Assembly (NCBI RefSeq): GCF_000495795.1
Contig: NZ_AWGD01000003.1
Location: forward strand, 1 to 64,000
Origin: Asticcacaulis sp. AC460
GTDB taxonomy: Bacteria > Pseudomonadota > Alphaproteobacteria > Caulobacterales > Caulobacteraceae
DNA: 64,000 nt
Reading direction: 5' to 3'
Part shown: positions 19,928 to 27,539 of the stretch, piece after piece
Position numbering within the stretch: position 1 is the first letter of the stretch
Layout of the letters: each line of letters starts with the position of its first letter
The notes under the pieces: model-generated
Told to the model about the DNA's origin: nothing
The model's input: the letters and a program-made list of their open reading frames with translations, nothing else
The model's database searches: none
Position numbers and translations under genes: made by a program

Positions 19928-19987
19928 GGTCAGAGTCGATATCGGCAGACTGGAGATAAAGGGGTCAGATTCGACAATTGACTCCCC
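19928..19987. repeat. Short GGGGTCAG-type repeat remnant in a 670-bp gene-free gap
   Basis: Two direct copies of GGTCAGAKTCGAYA lie 33 bases apart. The second forms a near-palindrome, GGGGTCA…TGACTCCCC. Just upstream is a small hairpin ATCTCC-aaggcc-GGAGAT. The style resembles REP-like sequences associated with RAYT transposases, but no transposase is nearby. Apart from this, the repeat at 20010-20108 and the palindrome at 20150-20246, I see no gene in 19589-20262. Confidence 0.35.
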
Positions 19988-20009
19988 GGCCAGCGCGCGA
20001 GGTTCTTTC

Positions 20010-20108
20010 TAAAGCGCGATCCGATAAAGTGTACCGCACTTTTCGGATAAATTGCGCGTCAAAACAAACATCTAGAGCGGCGTTTTGAGTCTACCAAAAC
20101 GCCGCTCT
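20010..20108 (-). repeat. RIME/ABC-like intergenic repeat, copy 3 (inverted)
   Basis: This is the reverse complement of copy 1. The hairpin GAGCGGCGTTTTG / CAAAACGCCGCTC is here a perfect 13-bp stem, and the loop AGTCTAC is the complement of copy 1's GTAGACT. It also carries GCGCGTCAAAACAAACATC and AAAGTGTACCGCACTTT. Close similarity to copy 1 points to recent movement or gene conversion. Confidence 0.75.
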
Positions 20109-20149
20109 CGAGCATCAGCACAATAGATTGGTGTGAAAAAAGAAAGACG

Positions 20150-20246
20150 CCCCACCACCACTTCGCGTCACTTCGTTGCGCACATGGTCCTTGCGCTTGC
20201 CGAGATATATCTCGGCTGCGCTCACCCCAGGCAAGCGCGGGGAGGT
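20150..20246. repeat. GC-rich intergenic palindromic repeat (divergent member)
   Basis: It contains CCCCACCACC, a hairpin CCGAGATATATCTCGG, and CAAGCGCGGGGAGGTATAAG. The ending matches the CGCGGGGAGGTAT end of the copy at 30386-30462. It lies just downstream of the TonB receptor stop and may act in transcription termination. Confidence 0.5.
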
Positions 20247-20262
20247 ATAAGATAAGGGGAGT

Positions 20263-22539
20263 TTAAAACCCGCCGCCGGGGCCCATGCCCCCCCCGCCAG
20301 GGCCGCCGCCGCCCCAATTGCCGCGATTGCCGCCGCCTTCGCGCCAGCGCTGGCCGTCCGGGTTCTGTTGTTGGTTGTTGTTGTTGCCGCCGCCCAGGAT
20401 GTAGTTCAGGCCGATGTAAAACGTCGGCGCGCTCATGCTGCGGAAGGATTCGCTGTAGACCGTGTTGGTGTCCGTCACGCTGCGCACCTTGGCCGTGCGG
20501 AAGATGTCGTCCGCCGTCGCCACAAAGGCCAGCTTCGGATTGATCTGACGGCGATACGACAACTGACCGCGGCTGAACGGCGAGCGATAGCCCTGGCCTG
20601 TCAGCTGCTGGCCCGAGGTGAACATCGACAGCTGTACCCGGTCCTTGGTCGAGACCTGGTAGTCCAGGCTGACCCGGCCGCGGGTGGTGATGCCCGAATC
20701 CGTGCCGCCGTTCGGCGTCTCCAGCTCTTCGTAGCCGACATTGCCGTTGACGCTCACCGTCAGCTTTTGCCACAGCTTGCCGTTATAGTTGAACTCCAGG
20801 CCGCCCTGCTGGCCTTCGCCGAGGTTCTGTTTCGTCGTCAGCAGAACGCCCGGGCTGATGAAGGTCGAAACATCCGTGATCTGGTTCGTCGATTTGCGGT
20901 AGTAGGCGCGCACCGAATAGGAGGTCTGCTCCTTCTGGTACTCATAGCCGACTTCGTAGGAGTCGCTTTCGGACGGCACCAGATCCGGATTACCCGCCAT
21001 GACGTTCTGCGGATCCATGTAGATGACGTAGGGGTTCAGGTCCTGGGGGTTCGGCCGGCGCAGGCGGTGCGAGTAGGAAAAGCGCAGTTTCGAATTGTCC
21101 GACAGGGTGTAGGTGGCGAAGGCGCTAGGGACCAGCTTGGTATAGGAGGTCGTGCCCGTGGTGCCGGTGGTGATCTGGCGCGTCTTCAGGTCGATGGTTT
21201 CCGAACGCAGGCCACTCATCACCGTCCACTTTTCGCCGATCGGGGTCTGGTAGGTGACATAGGCGGCGTTGACGATCTGTTTGTAGGCGAAGTCGTTATT
21301 CAGCAGGGCGTCAGCCGGGGCGTCGGGGTCGCCGCTTTGCGAGGTGTTGATGACGTGGTTGTCGTCATAGGTGGTCTGGGTACCCAGCGAGAGTTGGCCG
21401 CTGCCGACATTGCGTTGGTAGTCGACACTGAAATTGCCGTTGGCCGAGCGTTGGTCGGAGGTGCGGGCTTCCTCGAAATCCGTGCCGGTGACGTAGTCGG
21501 TGAAGGCCGTGCTGAGGTTCTTGCCGTTCGAGGTGCTGACGCGCAGATCGACCTTCAGGGTTTCGGCCGGGGAGTCGCCGGTGTGGTCCCAGCGCGCCGA
21601 GAAGGAGGTGTCTTCGCGGTCGTTCTCGCCCAGCGAGCTGCGGGTACGGTCGATGTTTTTCGGGGTCGAGCCGGAATTGTCGTAGCCGGTGTAGATGTCG
21701 ATGCCATCGCTGTCGGCAGTGCGCTTGCCGTAGCCGAGCTGGGTGCTGACGGTATCCGTGTCGGTGATGTTGTAGTCGGCACCACCGGTCAGCGACAGGT
21801 TGTCGAAGCGGTTGGAGCCAACGCCCGACTGGTCGCGTTCGGAGACGACCGCGCCGGCCTGGTTGAAGCGTTGTTGCGTCGAGGAGCTGCGGCTGTCGCG
21901 GCCGTCGTGGCGGAAGCTGGCGCCGCCGGACAGGGTCAGTTTGCCGGAGTTGCGCGCGCCGGAGAAGGTGGCGTTGTAGCGGCCCTGGCTGCCCATATTG
22001 GCGATGATGGTGCCGGAATTGCCCGGCTTACGGTTGCGGCGCATGACGATGTTGATGATGCCGCCCGAGCCCTCGGCCGAGAACTGGGCGCCCGGGTTGT
22101 TCATGACCTCGACCGAGTCGATGTCGCCGCCCGCCATGGATTGCAAGGTGGCGGCGCGGTTGTCGCCCTTCATCATCGCCGAGGGCTTGCCGTCGACATA
22201 GACCTGGACGTTGGAATTGCCGCGCAGGGTGACATTGCCTTCCGGGTCGACATTGACCGACGGCACCTTGTTCAGCGCGTCCGCCGCCGTGCCGGTCTGG
22301 GCGTCGATGTCGTTCTTGACGTCGTAGCTTTGGCGGTCGATGCGGTTCTGCTGCTTCTTGCCGGTGATGGTGACCGGGTTGGTGCCTGGGGCCGCGTCCG
22401 CAGGGGCGGCTTCGGCCGGCGCAGTCTGAGCGGGCGCGGCGGGCGGTTCGGTCGTTTGCGCCAGGGCGGGCGCGACCAGGCTCAGGAACACGCCGCCGCA
22501 CAGGGCTGTGGTCGACCGGATGGACTTACTGAATTTCAT
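20263..22539 (-). CDS. TonB-dependent outer-membrane receptor, glycine-rich C-terminus
   Basis: I chose ATG 22539 (MKFSKS), with GAGAG upstream; ATG 22551 is an alternative. The 758-residue protein has a signal peptide (to about 30, ending PALAQ) and a Pro/Ala-rich stretch. The plug domain contains ALNKVPSVNVDPEGNVTLRG and VYVDGKPSAMMKG, then DSVEVMNNPGAQFSAEGSGG. A long beta-barrel follows. The plug style matches the OMP_b-brl_3 group of TonB receptors. Unusually, the last 30 residues are a Gly/Asn/Arg-rich tail ending MGPGGGF instead of the aromatic-terminated strand expected for Bam recognition. The ligand is unknown; the neighbouring oxidoreductase genes give no clear hint. Confidence 0.88.
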   Translation of the reverse strand: MKFSKSIRSTTALCGGVFLSLVAPALAQTTEPPAAPAQTAPAEAAPADAAPGTNPVTITGKKQQNRIDRQSYDVKNDIDAQTGTAADALNKVPSVNVDPEGNVTLRGNSNVQVYVDGKPSAMMKGDNRAATLQSMAGGDIDSVEVMNNPGAQFSAEGSGGIINIVMRRNRKPGNSGTIIANMGSQGRYNATFSGARNSGKLTLSGGASFRHDGRDSRSSSTQQRFNQAGAVVSERDQSGVGSNRFDNLSLTGGADYNITDTDTVSTQLGYGKRTADSDGIDIYTGYDNSGSTPKNIDRTRSSLGENDREDTSFSARWDHTGDSPAETLKVDLRVSTSNGKNLSTAFTDYVTGTDFEEARTSDQRSANGNFSVDYQRNVGSGQLSLGTQTTYDDNHVINTSQSGDPDAPADALLNNDFAYKQIVNAAYVTYQTPIGEKWTVMSGLRSETIDLKTRQITTGTTGTTSYTKLVPSAFATYTLSDNSKLRFSYSHRLRRPNPQDLNPYVIYMDPQNVMAGNPDLVPSESDSYEVGYEYQKEQTSYSVRAYYRKSTNQITDVSTFISPGVLLTTKQNLGEGQQGGLEFNYNGKLWQKLTVSVNGNVGYEELETPNGGTDSGITTRGRVSLDYQVSTKDRVQLSMFTSGQQLTGQGYRSPFSRGQLSYRRQINPKLAFVATADDIFRTAKVRSVTDTNTVYSESFRSMSAPTFYIGLNYILGGGNNNNQQQNPDGQRWREGGGNRGNWGGGGPGGGGMGPGGGF

Positions 22540-22733
22540 TACCGCTCTCATTTGGGCGCGTTGATTTGAATTGTCGTACCAATCAACGCGCGTGCACCGC
22601 AAAACCGTCTTCAGGCCATGCAAAAAAATGACGGCGTAATAAAGACGTCGCAGTGTCGAGGATGCAAAGATGCGGTAAAGTGTGGCGAATGGGACGCAGG
22701 AAGTGTTGCTGCAGGTTTCAAGGTAGCAGCGGG

Positions 22734-22800
22734 CCAAATCCCCCACCGTCTCATTTGCTGATCGCAAATGATCCACCTCCCCGTATAACGGGGAGGGATT
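22734..22800. repeat. GC-rich intergenic palindromic repeat
   Basis: It reads CCAAATCCCCCACCGTCT, a small hairpin CATTTGCTGATCGCAAATG, and CCACCTCCCCGTATAACGGGGAGGG. Almost the same sequence recurs at 62142-62209. It lies between the TonB receptor start and the cytochrome c stop, where it may help end the cytochrome transcript. Confidence 0.8.
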
Positions 22801-22829
22801 AAGAATTAAGGGATTGCGCGTTTAGGAAC

Positions 22830-23210
22830 TTACTTCAGGCTGTTGAGGTAGGCGACCAGTTTGGCGCGTTTGGCCTCGTCCTTCACCGAAATCGCCATCG
22901 CCGTGCCCGGCTTGGCCTTTTGCGGCGCCGCCAGGAAGGTCGAGATCGAGTCCTTGGTCCATTTCGTGCCCGCAGCAGCATCGGCCGTCAGCGGCTTGGA
23001 ATATTTGAAGCCCGGCGCCGAGCCGATCTTGCGGCCAACCACGCCGAACAGGTTCGGGCCGATGCCGGCCTTGCCGCCCGCCGTCGCGGTGTGGCAGGCG
23101 CCGCACATCTGCTTGAACACCACCTGCCCGTCGGCAACGTCATCCGCCAGCACCGGCGAGGCCATAACGGCAACCAGGGCGGCAAGGGCAAGAGTTCGAG
23201 TACGCGACAT
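22830..23210 (-). CDS. Periplasmic class I c-type cytochrome
   Basis: ATG 23210 is preceded by AAGGA five bases away; a longer in-frame start at 23267 is unsupported. The 126-residue product has a signal peptide ending VLADD, the haem-binding CGACH motif (mature N-terminal third), GIGPNLFGVVGRKIG, and a probable axial Met in KPGTAMAI. This is the mitochondrial-like / cytochrome c2 fold. It is divergently transcribed from the IorAB-type genes and is a reasonable electron acceptor for them, since such periplasmic molybdenum enzymes pass electrons to cytochromes c. That pairing is inferred from position. Confidence 0.93.
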   Translation of the reverse strand: MSRTRTLALAALVAVMASPVLADDVADGQVVFKQMCGACHTATAGGKAGIGPNLFGVVGRKIGSAPGFKYSKPLTADAAAGTKWTKDSISTFLAAPQKAKPGTAMAISVKDEAKRAKLVAYLNSLK

Positions 23211-23373
23211 GGGCTTCCTTCCGTGATTTATACGACTGATTGAAGAGTGGATGATGTCATGTGTCAAGGGCGCAAATGTGACCGTGGACGAAGCGATAAA
23301 GTTCGGCTAGTTTCACATGCGAAACCATCCGGGGGTTTCTGGCGCAGGACGAACGCCGAAGCAGGAGGGTGAC

Positions 23374-23853
23374 TTGGCTTACAAACTGAACATCAATGGC
23401 AAGACGCGTGAGGTGGATGTCGATGGCGACATGCCGCTGTTGTGGGTATTGCGCGACGAACTGAACCTGGTCGGCACCAAGTTCGGCTGCGGTGTGGCGC
23501 AGTGTGGCGCCTGCACCATCCACCTGGACGGCGAGGCGACTCGGGCCTGCATCACGCCGGTGTCTTCGGTCGAGGGCGCGAAGATCACCACCATTGAAGG
23601 GATTTCGGCGTCGAAGATCGGCGCGAAGGTCCAGGCGGCGTGGCTGGAGGTCGACGTCATGCAGTGCGGCTACTGCCAGGCCGGCCAGATCATGTCGGCG
23701 ACCGCTTTGCTGACGCAGATGCCCAAGCCGACCGATGCCCAGATCGACGAGGCTATGGAAGGCAATATCTGTCGTTGCGCCACCTATGCCCGCATCCGTC
23801 AGGCGATCAAACAGGCCGCCGGCATGGCGACCGCCGACACGCGGGAGGTCTGA
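23374..23853 (+). CDS. iorA: [2Fe-2S] small subunit of an isoquinoline 1-oxidoreductase-like molybdenum enzyme
   Basis: I chose TTG 23374 because a full AGGAGG stands five bases before it; an ATG at 23317 has no such site. The 159-residue protein has two iron-sulfur domains. The ferredoxin-like N-terminus contains CGVAQCGAC, and the C-terminal all-helical domain contains QCGYCQAGQ and NICRCATY. It accepts electrons from the molybdopterin subunit encoded next. There is no export signal; IorA is carried out with its Tat-signalled partner. The exact substrate (N-heterocycle or aldehyde) cannot be read from the sequence. Confidence 0.93.
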   Translation: MAYKLNINGKTREVDVDGDMPLLWVLRDELNLVGTKFGCGVAQCGACTIHLDGEATRACITPVSSVEGAKITTIEGISASKIGAKVQAAWLEVDVMQCGYCQAGQIMSATALLTQMPKPTDAQIDEAMEGNICRCATYARIRQAIKQAAGMATADTREV

Positions 23854-23854
23854 G

Positions 23855-26038
23855 ATGGATGATCGTTTTCAACCGTCGCGCCGCTTGTTCCTTCAGGCCG
23901 GCGCGGCCGCCGGCGGCGGGCTGATGCTGGGGATCGGGTTCGGAGCGCAGGCGCTGACCGTCATTCCCGATGCGCCCCTGGGTCTTTATGTCATTGTGCC
24001 GAGCAGCGGGCGGATCAGGCTGGTCTCCAAGAACCCCGAAATCGGCCAGGGCATCAAGACCATGATGCCGATGCTGATCGCCGAGGAGCTGGATGTCACC
24101 TGGGACCAGGTCGATATCGTCCAGGGCGAAGGGGCTGTGAAGTATGAGCCGCAGTTCGCCGGTGGCAGCATGGCGACCCCGATGAACTGGCTGCCCATGC
24201 GCCAGGCCGGCGCAGCGGCGCGGCTGATGCTGGTCACCGCCGCCGCCAACCGGTGGGGCGTGAAACCGGAGGACTGTACGGTCAAGGCCGGGGTGATCTC
24301 CAACAGCGGCCGCACCCTGAGCTACACCGAAGTCGCCACGGAGGCGTCCAGGCTGCCGGTGCCCGATCCGGCAACGCTGAAGCTGAAAGACGCCAAGGAT
24401 TTCGCCATTATCGGCCGGACGCACAAGGGCTATGACAGCCCGCGGATCGTGCGGGGCGAGCCAATCTTCGGGATCGATGCCCGCGTGAATGGCATGGTTC
24501 ACGCCGTCTTCGTCAGGCCGCCGGCCTTCGGGGCAAAGCTGGTTTCGGCCGATATCGAGGCTGCCCGGGCGATGAAAGGCGTTAAGGATGTCTTCGTGCT
24601 CAAGGCTGCCGATTACGGCGACGACTGGATGCATGGGCTGAAGGACGGGGTGGCTATCCTGGCCAGCAACACCTGGTATGCCCGGCAGGCACGTGAAGCG
24701 CTGAAGGTCGAGTGGGACCTGAGCGGCGCGGCGGGACATACGACCGAGCTCTATGCCACCCGCGCGGCCGAGCTTATGAACGGCGCGCCAGTCAAGGTCA
24801 CCACCGACCAGGGCAAAGCCGACGAGGCTTTCGCGGCGGCAAAGACCAAGGTGACGGCGGACTACGCGGCGCCTTTCCTGCCGCACGTCAATATGGAACC
24901 GCAGAACTGCACCGTACATGTGCAAAAGGACAAGGTGGAAATCTGGGCGCCGACCCAGTTGCCGGGCGCCGGGCGGGATCTGGTCGCCAAGGCCTTGGGC
25001 GTCGCGCCGGAAAGCCTGGTCATCCATATGGAACGTTGCGGCGGCGGGTTCGGGCGGCGGCTGGAAAACGACTATATGGTCGAGGCGGCGGTTATCGCCA
25101 AAAAGGCCGGCGTACCGGTCAAGCTGACCTGGACGCGCGAGGACGATATCGCCAACGACTATTTCCGCTCCGGCGCCAATCTGCGGATGGAAGGCGGGCT
25201 GGATGAGACGGGGCGGATCACCGCTTTTCGCCAGCATGCCGTGACCTACAGCCGCGGGGGTGAGGTCGCCCAGGGCGCCAATGTCGATGCCCGCGGCTTT
25301 GCGGCGATCGTGGCGCCGAATGTGCGTATGGGCGAAAGCTATATCGAGACGCCGGTGACCACCGGCTATCTGCGGGCCCCGGCCAGCAACCTGCTGGCCT
25401 ATGTCAGCGAGGCCTTCGTCGACGAACTGGCCCATGCGGCCGGTCAGGATCCGGTGGCGTTCCGGCTGGCGCAGATCGAAGCGCACCTGGCGGCGCACCC
25501 TGTTACCGAAGCCGGCAATCCGTGGAACTATAATCCCGAGCGGATGCGCGACGTGATCCGGATCGTCGCCGAACGGTCGGGCTGGGGACGCAAGATGCCG
25601 GAAGGTGTCGGGTTGGGCATCGGCTGTTATTTCAGCCACCAGGGCCATTTTGCCGAGGTCGCCCAGGTGAAGGTGGCGGACGGTTTCTTCCACGTCCAGA
25701 AGGTGTGGGTGGTCGGCGATATCGGTTCGACCATCATCAATCCGACCCACGCCATCAACCAGGTCGAAGGCTCGGTCATCGACGGCATCGGCGAGATGTC
25801 CGGCGAGATCACCTTTGTTGATGGCGCGGTGCAGCAGTCGAACTTCCACGACTTCCCGATGATCCGCATGCCTCAGGCGCCGCAGATCGATGTCCACTTC
25901 CACATCACCGGGTTTTCACCGACGGGGGTGGGTGAACCGGCCCTCCCGCCGGTCGTGCCGGCGGTGGCCAATGCCATCTTCGCGGCCTGCGGAAAGCGGG
26001 TGCGCAGCCTGCCGATCCGGCCGGGGAGCCTGGCTTGA
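23855..26038 (+). CDS. iorB: Molybdopterin large subunit of an IorB-type oxidoreductase, Tat-exported
   Basis: ATG 23855 follows the iorA stop by one base. The 727-residue protein begins with a Tat signal (SRRLFLQAGAAAGGG). It has the xanthine-oxidase-family cofactor-binding motifs EIGQGIKTMMPML, GGGFGRRLENDY, GYLRAPASN and GVGEPALPP; the Glu in GVGEPALPP is the expected catalytic residue. The organisation matches periplasmic isoquinoline 1-oxidoreductase or aldehyde dehydrogenase large subunits. With iorA it probably oxidises an N-heterocycle or aldehyde and delivers electrons to cytochrome c. Its stop overlaps the xdhC start. Confidence 0.93.
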   Translation: MDDRFQPSRRLFLQAGAAAGGGLMLGIGFGAQALTVIPDAPLGLYVIVPSSGRIRLVSKNPEIGQGIKTMMPMLIAEELDVTWDQVDIVQGEGAVKYEPQFAGGSMATPMNWLPMRQAGAAARLMLVTAAANRWGVKPEDCTVKAGVISNSGRTLSYTEVATEASRLPVPDPATLKLKDAKDFAIIGRTHKGYDSPRIVRGEPIFGIDARVNGMVHAVFVRPPAFGAKLVSADIEAARAMKGVKDVFVLKAADYGDDWMHGLKDGVAILASNTWYARQAREALKVEWDLSGAAGHTTELYATRAAELMNGAPVKVTTDQGKADEAFAAAKTKVTADYAAPFLPHVNMEPQNCTVHVQKDKVEIWAPTQLPGAGRDLVAKALGVAPESLVIHMERCGGGFGRRLENDYMVEAAVIAKKAGVPVKLTWTREDDIANDYFRSGANLRMEGGLDETGRITAFRQHAVTYSRGGEVAQGANVDARGFAAIVAPNVRMGESYIETPVTTGYLRAPASNLLAYVSEAFVDELAHAAGQDPVAFRLAQIEAHLAAHPVTEAGNPWNYNPERMRDVIRIVAERSGWGRKMPEGVGLGIGCYFSHQGHFAEVAQVKVADGFFHVQKVWVVGDIGSTIINPTHAINQVEGSVIDGIGEMSGEITFVDGAVQQSNFHDFPMIRMPQAPQIDVHFHITGFSPTGVGEPALPPVVPAVANAIFAACGKRVRSLPIRPGSLA

Positions 26039-26895
26039 TCGTAGCGGCGCCCGACTATCGGGACTTCGTGCTGCAACATTGGCTGGACTGGCGGCGGGAG
26101 GGCGAGCGATGCGCCCTCCTGACGCTGGTGGTGGCCCATGGCGGCTCACCGCGCCCGGTCGGCAGCCAGATGGCCGTGTGCGAGGACGGCCGCCATGTCG
26201 GCTTGATCAGCGGCGGCTGTATCGAGAAGGCGCTGGTGCTGGACGCGATCGCGGCGATCGAACGGGGTGAGAACCATACGGAGCGCTATGGCGAAGGGTC
26301 GCGGTTTGTCGATCTGCGCCTGCCGTGCGGTTCGGGGATCGATATTGCTTTCGATGTTGGGTTGGAGATGGCCGCGGTTGAAGCGGTCGTATCGGCGCGA
26401 GCGGCGCGGCGCGAGGCGGTGCTGGAGACCGGTGGGTTTCGAAGGGTGTATATGCCGGCGCTGCGGTTGGTCGTGGTCGGACAGGGCCCGATCATGACCG
26501 CGGCGATGCAGTTCGCGATGGGGTTGGAGATGGAGGCTGTGGCGTTTTCGCCGGACCTGGATACTTTGGTGGTGCTGCAGGGGCTGGGGTTCGATGCCCG
26601 GCCTTTGGAGGCGTATGACGGTGTGGCGTTTGACCGGCATACCGCCGTGCTGACCCTGTTCCATGATCATGATCACGAGGCGCAGGTGCTGGCGCGAGCC
26701 GTGGCGTCGGAAGCGTTTTACGTAGGGGCCTTGGGCAGTCGCCGGGCGCAGGCCATGCGGCTGGAGCGACTGGCGGCGCTGGGTGATGCGGCTATGCGAA
26801 TACGCGGGCCGGTGGGCTTGGATATCGGGGCCAGGACGCCGCCGGAGATCGCCTTGTCGGCCCTGGCGGAGATCGTGCAATGCTACCGGCAGTGA
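26035..26895 (+). CDS. xdhC: XdhC-family molybdenum cofactor insertion/sulfuration protein
   Basis: A 286-residue protein with TTG 26035 overlapping the iorB stop (TTGA). The N-terminal XdhC domain carries VVAHGGSPRPVGSQM and GLISGGCIEKALV, with the conserved Cys. The C-terminal Rossmann domain carries VVVGQGPIM and FYVGALGSRR. XdhC proteins bind the molybdenum cofactor, promote its sulfuration and insert it into enzymes of the xanthine dehydrogenase family, so this serves iorAB. The 3' end overlaps mocA by 16 bases. Confidence 0.92.
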   Translation: MIVAAPDYRDFVLQHWLDWRREGERCALLTLVVAHGGSPRPVGSQMAVCEDGRHVGLISGGCIEKALVLDAIAAIERGENHTERYGEGSRFVDLRLPCGSGIDIAFDVGLEMAAVEAVVSARAARREAVLETGGFRRVYMPALRLVVVGQGPIMTAAMQFAMGLEMEAVAFSPDLDTLVVLQGLGFDARPLEAYDGVAFDRHTAVLTLFHDHDHEAQVLARAVASEAFYVGALGSRRAQAMRLERLAALGDAAMRIRGPVGLDIGARTPPEIALSALAEIVQCYRQ

Positions 26896-27491
26896 TCGTA
26901 TTGGCGGCCGGCTTGTCGCGGCGGTTCGGGGAGAGCGACAAGCTGATGGCGGAGGTCGCCGGCCGGCCGATGGTGGCGCATGTCTTCGACATGGTGCGGT
27001 CGGTTGAGGCGAGTCAGAGGGTGGTGGTGACCAAGGCCGGAAGTGGGGTTTTGGCGTTGGCCGAGGGGTTCGATGTCGTGGTCAATCCCGATCCGGAAGC
27101 CGGGATGGGTTTGTCGATTGCCTTGGGGGTTCAGGCGTTAGGGCCCGAAGTGGGGGCGGCGTTTGTTGTGTTGGGGGATATGCCGTTTGTAGAAGCTTCA
27201 GTGTTTGGGGCTTTGGCGGCTGTGGAGGCGGATATCGTGGTGCCGGTTTATGAGGGACGGCAAGGGCATCCGGTGTTGTTCCGGCGGGCGTGTTTTGAGG
27301 CGTTGGGACGGTTGAGTGGGCAGGCTGGGGGGAAGCGGTTGATTGAGAGTGGACGGTATCAGGCGGTGAGGGTTGAGGTCGAGGGGAACGGCGGGTTGAT
27401 GGACCTGGATACACCGGCGGATATAGCTCGAGAGGGAGGGGAAACCGGAGTTTGTAACGCCCCCTCCGTCTCGACGCGCTTCGGCCCATAG
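26880..27491 (+). CDS. mocA: MocA-like molybdenum cofactor nucleotidyltransferase
   Basis: A 203-residue NTP-transferase. The N-terminus has VLAAGLSRRFGESDKLMAEV (nucleotide-binding loop and catalytic Lys), followed later by NPDPEAGMGLSIALG, VVLGDMPFV and GHPVLFRR. It would attach CMP (or GMP) to molybdopterin for the upstream oxidoreductase. The last dozen codons run into the palindromic repeat at 27459-27538 (NAPSVSTRFGP), so the native C-terminus has probably been replaced by repeat-encoded residues. ATG 26880 lies inside xdhC. Confidence 0.92.
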   Translation: MLPAVIVLAAGLSRRFGESDKLMAEVAGRPMVAHVFDMVRSVEASQRVVVTKAGSGVLALAEGFDVVVNPDPEAGMGLSIALGVQALGPEVGAAFVVLGDMPFVEASVFGALAAVEADIVVPVYEGRQGHPVLFRRACFEALGRLSGQAGGKRLIESGRYQAVRVEVEGNGGLMDLDTPADIAREGGETGVCNAPSVSTRFGP

Positions 27492-27538
27492 GGGGCCTCG
27501 CTTGCTCGCCACCTCCCCCGCAAGCGGTGGAGGATGAG
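27459..27538. repeat. GC-rich intergenic palindromic repeat overlapping the mocA 3' end
   Basis: It reads GCCCCCTCCGTCTCGACGCG, CTTCGGCCCATAGGGGGCC, CTTGCTCGCC and ACCTCCCCCGCAAGCGGTGGAGGAT. It is nearly the same as 43557-43636. It spans the gap between the convergent mocA and lyase genes and supplies the mocA stop codon, so it may terminate both. Confidence 0.8.
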
Positions 27539-27539
27539 G

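Noticed and set aside
20368..22569. 733-codon plus-strand frame opposite the first TonB receptor
   Set aside because: Shadow of the receptor; Val/Arg/Gly-rich without motifs.
23807..25903. 698-codon minus-strand frame opposite iorB
   Set aside because: Shadow of iorB, whose cofactor motifs and coupling to iorA and xdhC are clear.
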